From CAZDBA01 sp964503615 (GTDB lineage Bacteria; Planctomycetota; Planctomycetia; Pirellulales; Pirellulaceae), in the NCBI GenBank assembly GCA_964503615.1, contig CAZDBA010000064.1, positions 1 to 25,529 on the forward strand: a stretch of DNA of 25,529 nucleotides. Direction: 5' to 3'. Under the pieces are notes generated by a model. It had not been told where the DNA came from. It saw only the letters and a program-made list of their open reading frames with translations, and did not search any database. Positions 14,071 to 21,420 of this stretch are shown in pieces. The position numbers were made by a program, and so were the translations under genes. How positions within the stretch are numbered: the first letter of the stretch is position 1; every line of letters begins with the position of its first letter.

Positions 14071-15167
14071 AGGGCATATTTCTCGATGACAGCTACCAAA
14101 ACGGAAAAGACCGTAACGCTTGCAAGTAAAACAATAGCGGCAAGAAACAGATTCATCACAAAGATAAACGTGTTCAGCCAAAATTCGCTTCGCGATTGCT
14201 GCTTGCTTCCCACGCTATTGGCCGACCTGGAAAGCACCCAGGCTTGAGTCTCTTTTGCCGCTTCGTTTGACGAAAACTGCTTTGCAGTTTGTGGAAATGT
14301 TTGATCAAGCAAGTTATCAAAAGGAATTTCCTCTTGGAATCCATAATCGATACGCAGTAATCGCTGTAGCCGAAATAGCCCTCTAAAGAGAGTCCCAAAT
14401 AAAGGGCCTTTTAGTCGACGTAAAAATGAAAGAGCTTTTCTTTTTTCGAGACTGGCCGGCAGAAAAGGTTGTTGCCAAATAAAAGGGTTCATTCCTCTTC
14501 CAAAAAACCATAGCTTTCCAAACACCCATGGCAAAAAACAAAGAGCGATCAAAAGAGCGATCAAAAGAGCGAGCGGCCATAATCGGTCGATGATTTCCGT
14601 AACCTGTATCAGGATGGACATTGCTAAATTCGACTCCAACTCAAATTCTTCCAGCATCTCTTTGAATTGAGGCACCACCCGGCCCAAAAACACTAAGGTG
14701 ATGCCAAACATAAGCCAAATCTTAATCATAAACGGAAACAGTCTGGCAATTCCTGTTTCTTTGTAATGAGGTGATGGCAACGCCGATCGTTGTAGCCAGG
14801 CGTTTTCAAACTGTTCCAGCCGGCCACTCTCTTCTTCGACACGCAGTGAAAGATCGACGACTTGTGGCAGCATCGGTGGATGGGATTCGGCAAGGGCCTG
14901 TGCTTGGCTGCTGGATTTTTTCAATCGGGTAGCAAAATCCAATACTCGGGACCAATAAAAATATCTGGTATTCCTGCGTGATTCGAGCGGCGTTCGGGAC
15001 AAGTCACTGGAAAGACAACCCAAGACCGATTCGACATCCAATCCATGCTTTTTAGAAATCGCAATGAACGAAAGCAAAGCTCGTTGCCGAGGCGCACAAA
15101 GAGCTTGCAACTCTTCCACCAGTTCATCCGTCGAATTATCTGAGTGTGTTTGATTAGGCACTACCAC
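14067..15167 (-). CDS. GspF/PilC-like inner-membrane platform protein (copy 3 of 3)
   Basis: A 366-residue membrane protein. Residues about 25-170 carry the best T2SF-domain match of the three: a helical segment beginning ALLSFIAISKKHGLDVESVL, then HPPMLPQVVDLSLRVEEESG (glutamates at 111-113 before SG), then the transmembrane stretch ending LGRVVPQFKEMLEEF. Further helices lie at about 195-216 and 333-358, giving the three-helix GspF topology. The second T2SF repeat is very divergent. GspF proteins link the cytoplasmic ATPase to pseudopilus assembly. The start is GTG at 15165-15167 with GGAGG 6 bp upstream, overlapping the previous gene by 7 bp. A 12-bp tandem repeat encodes part of helix two. 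Confidence 0.75.
   Translation of the reverse strand: MVVPNQTHSDNSTDELVEELQALCAPRQRALLSFIAISKKHGLDVESVLGCLSSDLSRTPLESRRNTRYFYWSRVLDFATRLKKSSSQAQALAESHPPMLPQVVDLSLRVEEESGRLEQFENAWLQRSALPSPHYKETGIARLFPFMIKIWLMFGITLVFLGRVVPQFKEMLEEFELESNLAMSILIQVTEIIDRLWPLALLIALLIALCFLPWVFGKLWFFGRGMNPFIWQQPFLPASLEKRKALSFLRRLKGPLFGTLFRGLFRLQRLLRIDYGFQEEIPFDNLLDQTFPQTAKQFSSNEAAKETQAWVLSRSANSVGSKQQSRSEFWLNTFIFVMNLFLAAIVLLASVTVFSVLVAVIEKYAL
14543..14572 (-). repeat. 12-bp tandem repeat inside a GspF-like helix
   Basis: GAGCGATCAAAA occurs twice head to tail (14543-14554 and 14555-14566) and is followed by half of a third copy. On the coding strand it encodes repeated LLIA within a membrane helix, so a change in copy number would keep the frame and alter helix length by about one turn. 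Confidence 0.8.
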
Positions 15168-16153
15168 CCAAGCCCTCCCAACACGCTAATCGACACGATT
15201 AGAATTCCAAAAAATGTAAAAAAGGTCGCCGCGAGAATGAGAAAATAAAGCAGGTACGCAAACCAGGAAGCCCACCAGTTATTGATCGAACGACTTTGGC
15301 TCCAGTACAAATGAGCCGTCTCCTGAAACAACTCTATTTGCGCTTCTGGATTGTTCACTGCCAGCGTCATATCTAACAATTGATACTTGTCTCCGAATGA
15401 AGATTGAGGGTCGTCGCTCCATTCAAGACTGGTCTTTCTAAGCCAACCGCGTTGACGATTTCCAGCTATCGATACCGATTCATCCGTTTCGATTCCCGCA
15501 TTTAAAAGCAACGACATGTGCCAAGCCCATCCGGCGGCTCGACTACGACGACTTTTGAAATAGTGGTCCAACCAATGGTCACCTCCCAAGCGTATGCCGC
15601 GGGTTTTCATGTTCATTAGGAACACAACAAACAACAATACGAATGCCACAACCATAGCGGGAATCGCAATGATCGAAATCAGTTTGGCCATTTTGAAGAT
15701 CCACTCCGCAAGATAGGGCAACTTGATTTCGAAATCCAATGCAATCAATTCCATTTGCGAAATCACAAAAGTGCTGATCAAAGCAACAACAACAGCGGTT
15801 GAAAACACTAACAGGATCGGCACAAGAAACAGCTCGCGAAATCGACCGCGACAGGAAGCGGTTTTACCAATTTGGCACAACCCTTGGCGTACCAGCGGTG
15901 GGATCGTTTTTACTGTTCGGTCTTCCTGTTCCGCTTGTAAAAACGAAAGGCACAAGGTTAACACATCTGGATGCTCAACCGCTTTTTGAATCGGTGTGGA
16001 GGATTTAAAAAACGTTGCTACTGTTCGAAGCGTATCCTGGTCTTTGCCTGGCAGGCTTTCAGCAATCTTGAGAATTTCCTGTCCGATCGTTTGCCGGTTC
16101 TCTGAAATCCAGTCCCATCCCGGATCGTGGCTGTTTTTTGATGAAGAGTCCAA
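15161..16153 (-). CDS. GspF/PilC-like inner-membrane protein (copy 2 of 3)
   Basis: A 330-residue membrane protein with helices at about residues 108-132, 157-181 and 300-325. The segment WHMSLLLNAGIETDESVSIAG (about 211-231) follows the pattern of the second T2SF repeat (LALLLRAGxPLxEALxxA). The spacing of helices around it also fits GspF. The first repeat is hard to recognise. The start is TTG at 16151-16153, one base after the upstream stop, with GGAG 8 bp ahead; no ATG exists near this end. The tight spacing implies translational coupling in the operon. Assignment to the GspF family is inferred from topology, this motif and the neighbouring pseudopilin genes. Confidence 0.62.
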   Translation of the reverse strand: MDSSSKNSHDPGWDWISENRQTIGQEILKIAESLPGKDQDTLRTVATFFKSSTPIQKAVEHPDVLTLCLSFLQAEQEDRTVKTIPPLVRQGLCQIGKTASCRGRFRELFLVPILLVFSTAVVVALISTFVISQMELIALDFEIKLPYLAEWIFKMAKLISIIAIPAMVVAFVLLFVVFLMNMKTRGIRLGGDHWLDHYFKSRRSRAAGWAWHMSLLLNAGIETDESVSIAGNRQRGWLRKTSLEWSDDPQSSFGDKYQLLDMTLAVNNPEAQIELFQETAHLYWSQSRSINNWWASWFAYLLYFLILAATFFTFFGILIVSISVLGGLGW

Positions 16154-16154
16154 G

Positions 16155-17051
16155 CTAATCTCCTACCACCGACTCTTGATACAAAACGTCGAGTAATTGC
16201 GTGATCGGAAAGAACATCAACACGCCATACGCCAAGGCGATACCGCCTCCACAGAACACGATCAGGATCAATCGGTTGGCCCTCTGTAATCGAACCAGCC
16301 TACGTTGCGATTCCAAACTAAAATAGCTGGCCAACGAAGCAAGGCTTCCAGGATCGTTTTTCGGCAGCGCAAGCGACATCAAATCTTCTCGCACTTTTGG
16401 CGGGGCGGACGTCAGCGTGAGTGCGGTCTGATTCGCCTCTTCGGCGCCTGCTCCGCAGCGCGTCATCGCTTTGGTGACTTTCAGCACCGCTGCACAGTGG
16501 GAACTGGTAAGAAAGCGCTTCCCCTTAATCAAGTGCTGAATCAACACAGCCAAAGCTGCAGCGATCAAAAGCCCGATGATCGCGATAAGCTGCTCGCTCA
16601 GGAAATCTTCGGGCGCGAAACCACTGGTTTGTTGCAAATTGATATCGTTCTTCAAGTTGGCGATCTCGGGAACCGAAGTCCAATAGAAAACGAACAAGCT
16701 ACCAACCGCTGCCACCAACAGCAAAATGAAATAGATCGTTGTCCATCGAGTCGCTTTGACTGATTTCTTCCGGGCAATCCCCGTTACGTACCAACTTTCT
16801 AAAACGGGAACCACCGAGCGAGTACGTTGAAAAACTTGCAGTCCTGCAACGTACCAGTCGGGAACGTTGTCCAAAGTCCCTGGATCGTTGTCGCCGAGTT
16901 CGCTGTCGACAGAGATTTGATTTCTCGCTGCGGCAAAAATTTCATCCAGCCGTTTTTGCGTCAACTTCTTCTTCGTTGGGCACAACGAGATTCCTTCTTC
17001 GACCGCAGCAGAAAGGCTGTTGTGAAAAGTTTGCAGATTCGCGGTCGTCAT
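16155..17051 (-). CDS. GspF/PilC-like inner-membrane protein (copy 1 of 3, first operon gene)
   Basis: A 298-residue membrane protein with helices at about residues 105-123, 155-172 and 262-281. The end of the last helix, GVLMFFPITQLLDVLYQE, resembles the closing helix of GspF proteins, which end in a P-x-x-x-L/I-x-D pattern. The middle region SSHCAAVLKVTKAMTRCGAGAEEA resembles a degraded T2SF helix pair. The N-terminal 100 residues are soluble. As the first gene of the minus-strand operon, it starts at ATG 17051 with no strong ribosome-binding site. Its promoter should lie in the 147-bp divergent gap before 17199. Family assignment is moderate, supported by the two similar genes that follow. 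Confidence 0.6.
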   Translation of the reverse strand: MTTANLQTFHNSLSAAVEEGISLCPTKKKLTQKRLDEIFAAARNQISVDSELGDNDPGTLDNVPDWYVAGLQVFQRTRSVVPVLESWYVTGIARKKSVKATRWTTIYFILLLVAAVGSLFVFYWTSVPEIANLKNDINLQQTSGFAPEDFLSEQLIAIIGLLIAAALAVLIQHLIKGKRFLTSSHCAAVLKVTKAMTRCGAGAEEANQTALTLTSAPPKVREDLMSLALPKNDPGSLASLASYFSLESQRRLVRLQRANRLILIVFCGGGIALAYGVLMFFPITQLLDVLYQESVVGD

Positions 17052-17138
17052 ATTTGCCAGTTTCCCATCAGTGTTGGAAACAGTTTACATGATTCAGAAT
17101 CTAATTTCGAATCTTTCCCTACGATTTGGTCTGTTGAT

Positions 17139-17168
17139 TTGACAATCGTTGGCAGGGTAGGGCAGAAT
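17139..17168 (+). promoter_or_regulatory. Sigma70-type promoter for the 114-residue membrane protein gene
   Basis: A perfect TTGACA (17139-17144) is followed after 18 bp by CAGAAT (17163-17168), with the ATG 30 bp downstream and AGAGG ahead of it. The -10 element is only a 4 of 6 match. Confidence 0.45.
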
Positions 17169-17198
17169 CGGAGTTACTGAATTAAAGAGGTCACAAGC

Positions 17199-17543
17199 AT
17201 GTTTTCTGCGAACGTCAAAACATTTTCTATCCGCACGCTGATGATCGGATCGGCGCTGTTTTGTGTTGGATTAGGATTCGTCGCTTCTCAGCAGTACGCT
17301 CTCATTCATTTGGGAGTGTTGTTTTTTATACTCGTGGGTGGTTTGTTGCTCGCATATGGTGCGTTTTTCCTTTCGGACTTAATGGGAGAAGGCCCAATTT
17401 CTTCGAGAAAACTTAGGTCTCGATTTTGGAATGCGATCGGTTTGTTGCTTACCGTTGTCACGTTCTGCGCGCTGGTTGTCCAAGGCGTCGTAGTTTTTTT
17501 CGCCTCAACGTATTGGATGGTGACCGACGTTTTGAAGCTTTAG
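17199..17543 (+). CDS. Small membrane protein with FSIRT signature
   Basis: A 114-residue hydrophobic protein of unknown function. Helices lie at about residues 13-29, 33-57 and 77-103, with a short polar loop (MGEGPISSRKLRSR) between the second and third. The start of the first helix, TFSIRTLMIGSA, resembles the FSLRT signature in the gene at 10404-10670. The ATG has AGAGG about 9 bp upstream and a TTGACA promoter. It is divergent from the pseudopilin operon and convergent with prfB, with one base between the stop codons and no room for a conventional terminator. Confidence 0.7.
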   Translation: MFSANVKTFSIRTLMIGSALFCVGLGFVASQQYALIHLGVLFFILVGGLLLAYGAFFLSDLMGEGPISSRKLRSRFWNAIGLLLTVVTFCALVVQGVVVFFASTYWMVTDVLKL

Positions 17544-17544
17544 G

Positions 17545-18649
17545 CTACTCGTTTTGGCTTCGCATCCGCCATTGCAATACTGAGTCCAGGAACCCCTGTA
17601 TTTCGCCATCGAGGACTTTTTGGAAATCGCCCATCATAAAACCGGTGCGAGCATCTTTAACCCTTTGGTCCGGGTGTTGAAAGTAATTTCGGATCTGGGT
17701 GCCGAAACCAACTCGTGGCTTGTTTTTGTACTTGGCCGCTTCCTCTGCTTCGCGTTTTTCTTCTTCCAGGCGAGCCAAACGAGCTCGTAACATTTTCCAC
17801 GCTTGAGCACGGTTTTTGTGTTGGCTACGTTCGTTCTGACATTCGACGACGGTTCCCGTCGGTAGATGCCGAAGCCGTACAGCGCTGTCCGTTTTGTTGA
17901 CGTGCTGGCCACCGGCTCCGCTGGCTTTGTAGGTATCGGTCTCGACATCTTTTTCGTGGATTTCGATTTCGATCGAATCGGAGATCTCGGGTGAGACATC
18001 GATTGCGGCAAAACTGGTCTGCCGCTTTCCGTCCGCATTGAACGGACTGATACGAACCAGCCGGTGCATACCGGTTTCGCCTTTTAGATATCCGTAGGCC
18101 ATCGGTCCGCGAATCGCGATCGAGGCGCTGTTGATTCCTGCTTCATCGTTTTCGTTACGATCAAACAGGGTTACGGAATAATCGTTTTTGGTCGCCCACT
18201 GCGAATACATCCGCAACAACATTTCGGCCCAGTCGTTGGCATCGGTTCCACCGTCTCGGGCATGGATGGTCATGATTGCTCCACAGGCATCGTTGGGCCC
18301 GTTCAGCAACGATTTTAGTTCCAGCTTGTCCAACCGTTTTTCAAGCGTTTCGACTTCCGCGCGGACTTCTTCGGCGACTGAGTCGTCTTCGGTCGCCATC
18401 TCGATCAGCGCATCGAGGTCTTCGGCTCCCGCGGCAAGCTCGCTCATGGGAGTCACGATCGCTTTTAAACTTTTCAGCTGACCAACCACCTCTTGGGCGC
18501 GCTCCTGATTGTCCCAAAAGCCCGCTGCGCCCATTTGGTTTTCGATTTTCTCGATCTCTTCGACTTTCGCTGCATAGTCAAAGACTGTCCTGCAGTTGCA
18601 AAGTGCGCTGAGAAATGGCTTTGGAACGATCGATCAATTCTGAATCCAC
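17545..18649 (-). CDS. prfB: Peptide chain release factor 2, expressed by programmed +1 frameshift
   Basis: The product is a 367-residue translation release factor for UGA and UAA stops (365 in E. coli). The main frame has the RF2 SPF tripeptide (RISPFNADGKRQTSF) and the catalytic GGQ (SGAGGQHVNKTDSAVRL). Read as a single frame it would begin at an internal ATG (18534), beside FWDNQERAQEV, and miss the normal N-terminus. A 23-codon segment starting at GTG 18647-18649, with GGAG 9 bp upstream, ends at in-frame TGA 18578-18580. A +1 shift at CTT-TGA-C joins it to DYAAKVEEIEKIENQ and the main frame, restoring the RF2 start. As in other bacteria, low RF2 should increase shifting and so its own synthesis. 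Confidence 0.93.
18577..18591 (-). promoter_or_regulatory. prfB +1 frameshift site
   Basis: On the minus strand AGGAC-AGT-CTT-TGA-C gives the slippery CTT codon followed by the UGA stop (18578-18580) and C. A Shine-Dalgarno-like AGGA sits at nearly the same distance as the AGGGGG of the E. coli site. The peptide encoded on both sides matches RF2, so the stop is functional recoding and not a mutation. Confidence 0.92.
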
Positions 18650-18823
18650 TGGTGGGATCTCCAAGACTTATGAAAAAAAATTTGGCTCGCCAAAAATTGT
18701 GGCAGCCAAAGTGGGTGCCCAGAAACGAAATCAAGCGGGACAGTCTACCATGCCGAATTTTGTTTGGGCGATAGGAAATCAAAGGATTCGGCTGTCAAAC
18801 TTTGATCTGGTTCAGAATATGTT

Positions 18824-18851
18824 TTGATCTCTTTGCGGGTCTATGTAACAA
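18824..18851 (+). promoter_or_regulatory. Possible promoter of the exported-protein gene
   Basis: TTGATC (18824-18829) and TAACAA (18846-18851) are 16 bp apart, each 4 of 6 matches. TTTGATCT occurs twice, at 18801-18808 and 18823-18830, exactly 22 bp apart. The assignment is weak. Confidence 0.3.
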
Positions 18852-18870
18852 TGGTCGCACAAAGGCGCTA

Positions 18871-18882
18871 TCGCCATGGCGA
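18871..18882. promoter_or_regulatory. 12-bp perfect palindrome in the 5' leader
   Basis: TCGCCATGGCGA is self-complementary and lies 21 bp before the ATG of the exported-protein gene, just ahead of its GGGAG ribosome-binding site. AAAG and CTTT flank it symmetrically. It may be an operator or a small hairpin affecting translation. Confidence 0.35.
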
Positions 18883-18903
18883 GATCTTTAAGGGAGAAAT
18901 CAG

Positions 18904-19620
18904 ATGAAAACCGGAATCCACTTTGTTGTTTTGGTGTTTCTTTTTTTGACAACCGTCGTCAGTTTGCACGCGCAGGATCAAGAAGCGGAATCGGCGGAGA
19001 ATAACCCCGAAACGATCCCCGAATTGCTGGGCTTTGAAGGCGGTTTGCAAACGGGTAACGTTTCGGCTTCTGGAAACGGCGAATTGATGTCGGTTCTGGA
19101 ACAAGACCGAAATGGCGTTTTGGCTCGTACTGCCGAAATTTCATTTGATGGTCCAGCTATAACAATCAAAGTTACCCGTCACTTCGGTCCAAGCCAAAGA
19201 GAAGAGCTTCTTGAGGCCCTTCCCAATTTAACGGAATACACCGAGTCTTTTCCTGGCGATGCGGGTGAATTTGACGTTGAATTGACCGTTGGCCTGACCA
19301 GAACTTTTAAAGCAGATTCAGTGAATGAGTTTTCGGAAAAGTACCCTCCCATTTACCAGCAGTACCGGAACCATTTCCGATTTGGCGCCAGATTGGCTCG
19401 AGACCCGATCGCAGGAAATAATGCACCAAAAAATCGAAAGGAGAATTTGGAAAAGATTTATGAAACGTTTAATGAACAATACCTTATAATGCTTGAATCT
19501 CGAGACAAAGACGACCCAATAGTCTCGGCGATGGAGTTCCAATTACAACGTATGGAGGCACAGCTAAAAGCCTTTGAGGACGTCGAAGATGCCGACCAAG
19601 ATGAGCCCGTGGAAAATTAA
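18904..19620 (+). CDS. Exported protein of unknown function
   Basis: A 238-residue protein. Residues 1-23 are a clear signal peptide (hydrophobic VVLVFLFLTTVV, cleavage likely after SLHA). The mature protein is acidic, with a central region of beta character (ARTAEISFDGPAITIKVTRHF) and a C-terminal stretch from about residue 175 that is charged and helical (LEKIYETFNEQYLIMLESRD) and ends in an acidic tail. I do not recognise a family. The start has GGGAGAAATCAG before ATG, one of the best ribosome-binding sites in the window. It appears monocistronic: a terminator-like hairpin follows directly and a 594-bp non-coding stretch lies beyond. Confidence 0.75.
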   Translation: MKTGIHFVVLVFLFLTTVVSLHAQDQEAESAENNPETIPELLGFEGGLQTGNVSASGNGELMSVLEQDRNGVLARTAEISFDGPAITIKVTRHFGPSQREELLEALPNLTEYTESFPGDAGEFDVELTVGLTRTFKADSVNEFSEKYPPIYQQYRNHFRFGARLARDPIAGNNAPKNRKENLEKIYETFNEQYLIMLESRDKDDPIVSAMEFQLQRMEAQLKAFEDVEDADQDEPVEN

Positions 19621-20001
19621 AAAAAGCGATCGTTCCAAAACGATCAACTGCTTTCCTGTCTTGCACAGTCGCCTTTCGCTCTTGCGAAAGTAGCGCCCAG
19701 CACTCATCTTTCTACGGGGAAGCCTTCATTTTATTTGAAAGCCTACGCGTAAGCCGCGTAGACGAGGAAACAGCTTGCCTTCGTCCTCGCTAACGTAAGC
19801 TTTATGTCCATCTAAACCTGAATCGGACATAACGGGAAAAGGTCGGGTTACCATAAATCGACCCTCAATTGACGGCGAGAATCTCTCAATTTAAGTTAAA
19901 TCCAGCCTTTTGGGCAGCAAAACCTGAATTTGGGGAGGCTGCTAATCGGCGTTTGACGTTTTCTGCTCTAATCGAGGACTAATTCGTCCAGAAAGCCAAC
20001 G

Positions 20002-20027
20002 GGCTGGGTGCCTTGCCGGCCTTTTCT
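20002..20027 (+). terminator. Likely rho-independent terminator inside the non-coding region
   Basis: GGCTGG (20002-20007) pairs with CCGGCC (20016-20021), a 6-bp GC-rich stem with one G-U pair and an 8-base loop, followed by TTTTCT. There is no gene end within 380 bp upstream, so it may end a non-coding transcript or a long 3' untranslated region. Confidence 0.55.
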
Positions 20028-20183
20028 CCTGCTTTTGCCACTGCCAAAATTATTCGTTATATCCTTAAAATCCTTCAGCATATTCCCGCCCTATCGTGGG
20101 CAACTATGAAACATCCCGAGCTCTTTAGGTTTTCCCGTTCCAGATCTCACAACGTTTTGGCTCTGGCGCGACCTTTCTGATTC

Positions 20184-20208
20184 TTGTCCGTTTCATTCTG
20201 GGTACAAT
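20184..20208 (+). promoter_or_regulatory. Candidate -10 element placing transcription start at the PilT-like ATG
   Basis: TACAAT (20203-20208) is a 5 of 6 match to the -10 consensus and ends 6 bp before ATG 20215. The usual start distance would place the first RNA base on the initiation codon. No Shine-Dalgarno sequence precedes the ATG. The -35 region is poor: TTGTCC at 20184 has a spacer of only 13 bp. Leaderless initiation is plausible but unproven. Confidence 0.35.
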
Positions 20209-20214
20209 ACAAGT

Positions 20215-21420
20215 ATGTCATCAAGCAATAATAAAAAACCAACTCCGAAACCAAAACCTGCTGCCGGCGAACCGATGTCTCTGGACGAACAGCTGCGGCG
20301 GCAATTTAGCAAAAAACGGAAAAGCATTCCGGTCGACAAATACTTCCGGGCACTGGTCAAACTGGAGGGAAGCGATCTTCACATGAAGGTCGGCCGTTCG
20401 CCGCTTTGCCGTGTCCATGGAACACTCCAGGCGCTCAACCGCGATCCGATCACTGCGGAAGAGATGGTCACCCTCCTGTTGCCGATGTTGGACGATCGTA
20501 ACAAGCAGATTTTCCAGGAAGAGGGCGGAGCCGACTTTGCGTATGTCGTTGAAGTCGATGGCGTCGAATGGCGTTTCCGCGTCAACATGCTTCAACAGTT
20601 GGGAAAGATGGGATTGGTCGCCCGACGTGTAAACAACTTTATTCCCGACTTCGAAGGTTTGCACTTGCCACCGGTAATGGAAACCCTGTGCCACTTTGAT
20701 CAAGGCATGGTGTTATTAGCGGGTGTTACCGGTTCTGGAAAAAGTACGACCATCGCGTCGATGTTGAACTACATCAACCGTTTTTACATCAAACACATTT
20801 TGACGCTCGAAGATCCGATCGAATTTGTTTTCACCGATGAAAAATGTTTGATCAACCAACGTGAAATCGGCATGGATGTCGTGGACTTTGGCATCGGTAT
20901 GAAACACGCAGTTCGTGAAGACCCGGATATCATTCTGGTGGGTGAAATGCGTGACGAAGAAACGTTCATGACAGCGATCCACGCTGCGGAAACTGGGCAC
21001 CTTGTCTTCGGTACGATCCACGCATCAACGGCTCCTTCCACGATCGGACGTATTCTGGATCTATTCCCAGAAGAGATGCACGGTGCGATTCGAAGTGCGA
21101 TCGCGATGAACATGAAAGCGATTGTGGGTCAAAAGCTGCTCAAATCGATCAAACCTGGCGTGGGCCGTGTACCGACTTGCGAAGTCATGACCTTTAACCC
21201 AACAGTTAAGAAATTGATTCTCGAAGGCAGAGACCACAGCCTGCCCGATGCAATTCGAATCGGAGAAGAAGAAGGCATGCAGGACTTTACGAAAAGTCTC
21301 AAAAGCCTGATCGACGACGAATTGATCGATCGGCCAACCGCATTTCAGGTCGCGCCGAATAAAGAAGAACTCAAGATGCGTCTCAAAGGTATCAACGTCT
21401 CGGCACCCGGAATTATTTAA
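20215..21420 (+). CDS. PilT/PilU-like secretion/pilus ATPase (intact motor)
   Basis: A 401-residue cytoplasmic hexameric AAA-type ATPase of the type IV pilus/type II secretion superfamily. The N-terminal 40 residues are basic and proline-rich. An N2-like domain follows (SDLHMKVGRSPLCRVHGTLQ, about 53-72). The nucleotide site is complete: Walker A GVTGSGKST (170-178, K176), the Asp box LEDPIEF (198-204), Walker B region ILVGEMRDEET (240-250, E244) and the His box GTIHAST (266-272). These match PilT closely. The C-terminal AIRNLIRE retraction motif of PilT is not seen. It shares an operon with two degenerate relatives: its TAA overlaps the next ATG by one base. It is the only catalytically intact motor in the window and could drive or regulate the assembly encoded at 11780-17051. 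Confidence 0.93.
   Translation: MSSSNNKKPTPKPKPAAGEPMSLDEQLRRQFSKKRKSIPVDKYFRALVKLEGSDLHMKVGRSPLCRVHGTLQALNRDPITAEEMVTLLLPMLDDRNKQIFQEEGGADFAYVVEVDGVEWRFRVNMLQQLGKMGLVARRVNNFIPDFEGLHLPPVMETLCHFDQGMVLLAGVTGSGKSTTIASMLNYINRFYIKHILTLEDPIEFVFTDEKCLINQREIGMDVVDFGIGMKHAVREDPDIILVGEMRDEETFMTAIHAAETGHLVFGTIHASTAPSTIGRILDLFPEEMHGAIRSAIAMNMKAIVGQKLLKSIKPGVGRVPTCEVMTFNPTVKKLILEGRDHSLPDAIRIGEEEGMQDFTKSLKSLIDDELIDRPTAFQVAPNKEELKMRLKGINVSAPGII

Larger units (their letters stand above)
19621..20214 (+). other. 594-bp non-coding region rich in hairpins
   Basis: No protein gene is visible. Perfect inverted repeats occur at 19628-19645 (GATCGTT/AACGATC, loop CCAA), 19673-19690 (CTTTCGC/GCGAAAG, loop TCTT), 19743-19761 (CTACGCG/CGCGTAG) and 19802-19832 (TTATGTCC/GGACATAA). 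CAGCCT and AGGCTG at 19903-19941 can also pair, competing with GCAGC/GCTGC. A 10-bp direct repeat, AAACCTGAAT, lies at 19814-19823 and 19920-19929. A terminator-like hairpin follows at 20002-20027. The first hairpin may terminate the upstream gene. The rest could be a structured non-coding RNA or long untranslated region, but I match no known RNA family. Confidence 0.5.

Noticed and set aside
13633..14181. Longer version of the GspI/J-like pseudopilin starting at 14181
   Set aside because: The extra 37 residues lie inside the GspF-like gene and would put the prepilin signal far from the N-terminus. The ATG at 14070 overlaps the stop as ATGA.
18474..18782. 102-residue minus-strand open frame overlapping the start of prfB
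   Set aside because: It is a third frame through the prfB frameshift region, has no protein features, and is explained by the joined RF2 reading.
20106..20180. A 24-codon ATG frame upstream of the PilT-like gene, possibly a leader peptide
   Set aside because: No convincing ribosome-binding site, no regulatory residues run or attenuator structure, and such short frames arise by chance.
19621..20214. CRISPR array, integron attC or REP-type repeat cluster in the hairpin-rich interval
   Set aside because: The hairpins differ from each other in sequence and spacing, no regular repeat-spacer pattern exists, and no associated cas, integrase or RAYT gene is in the window.
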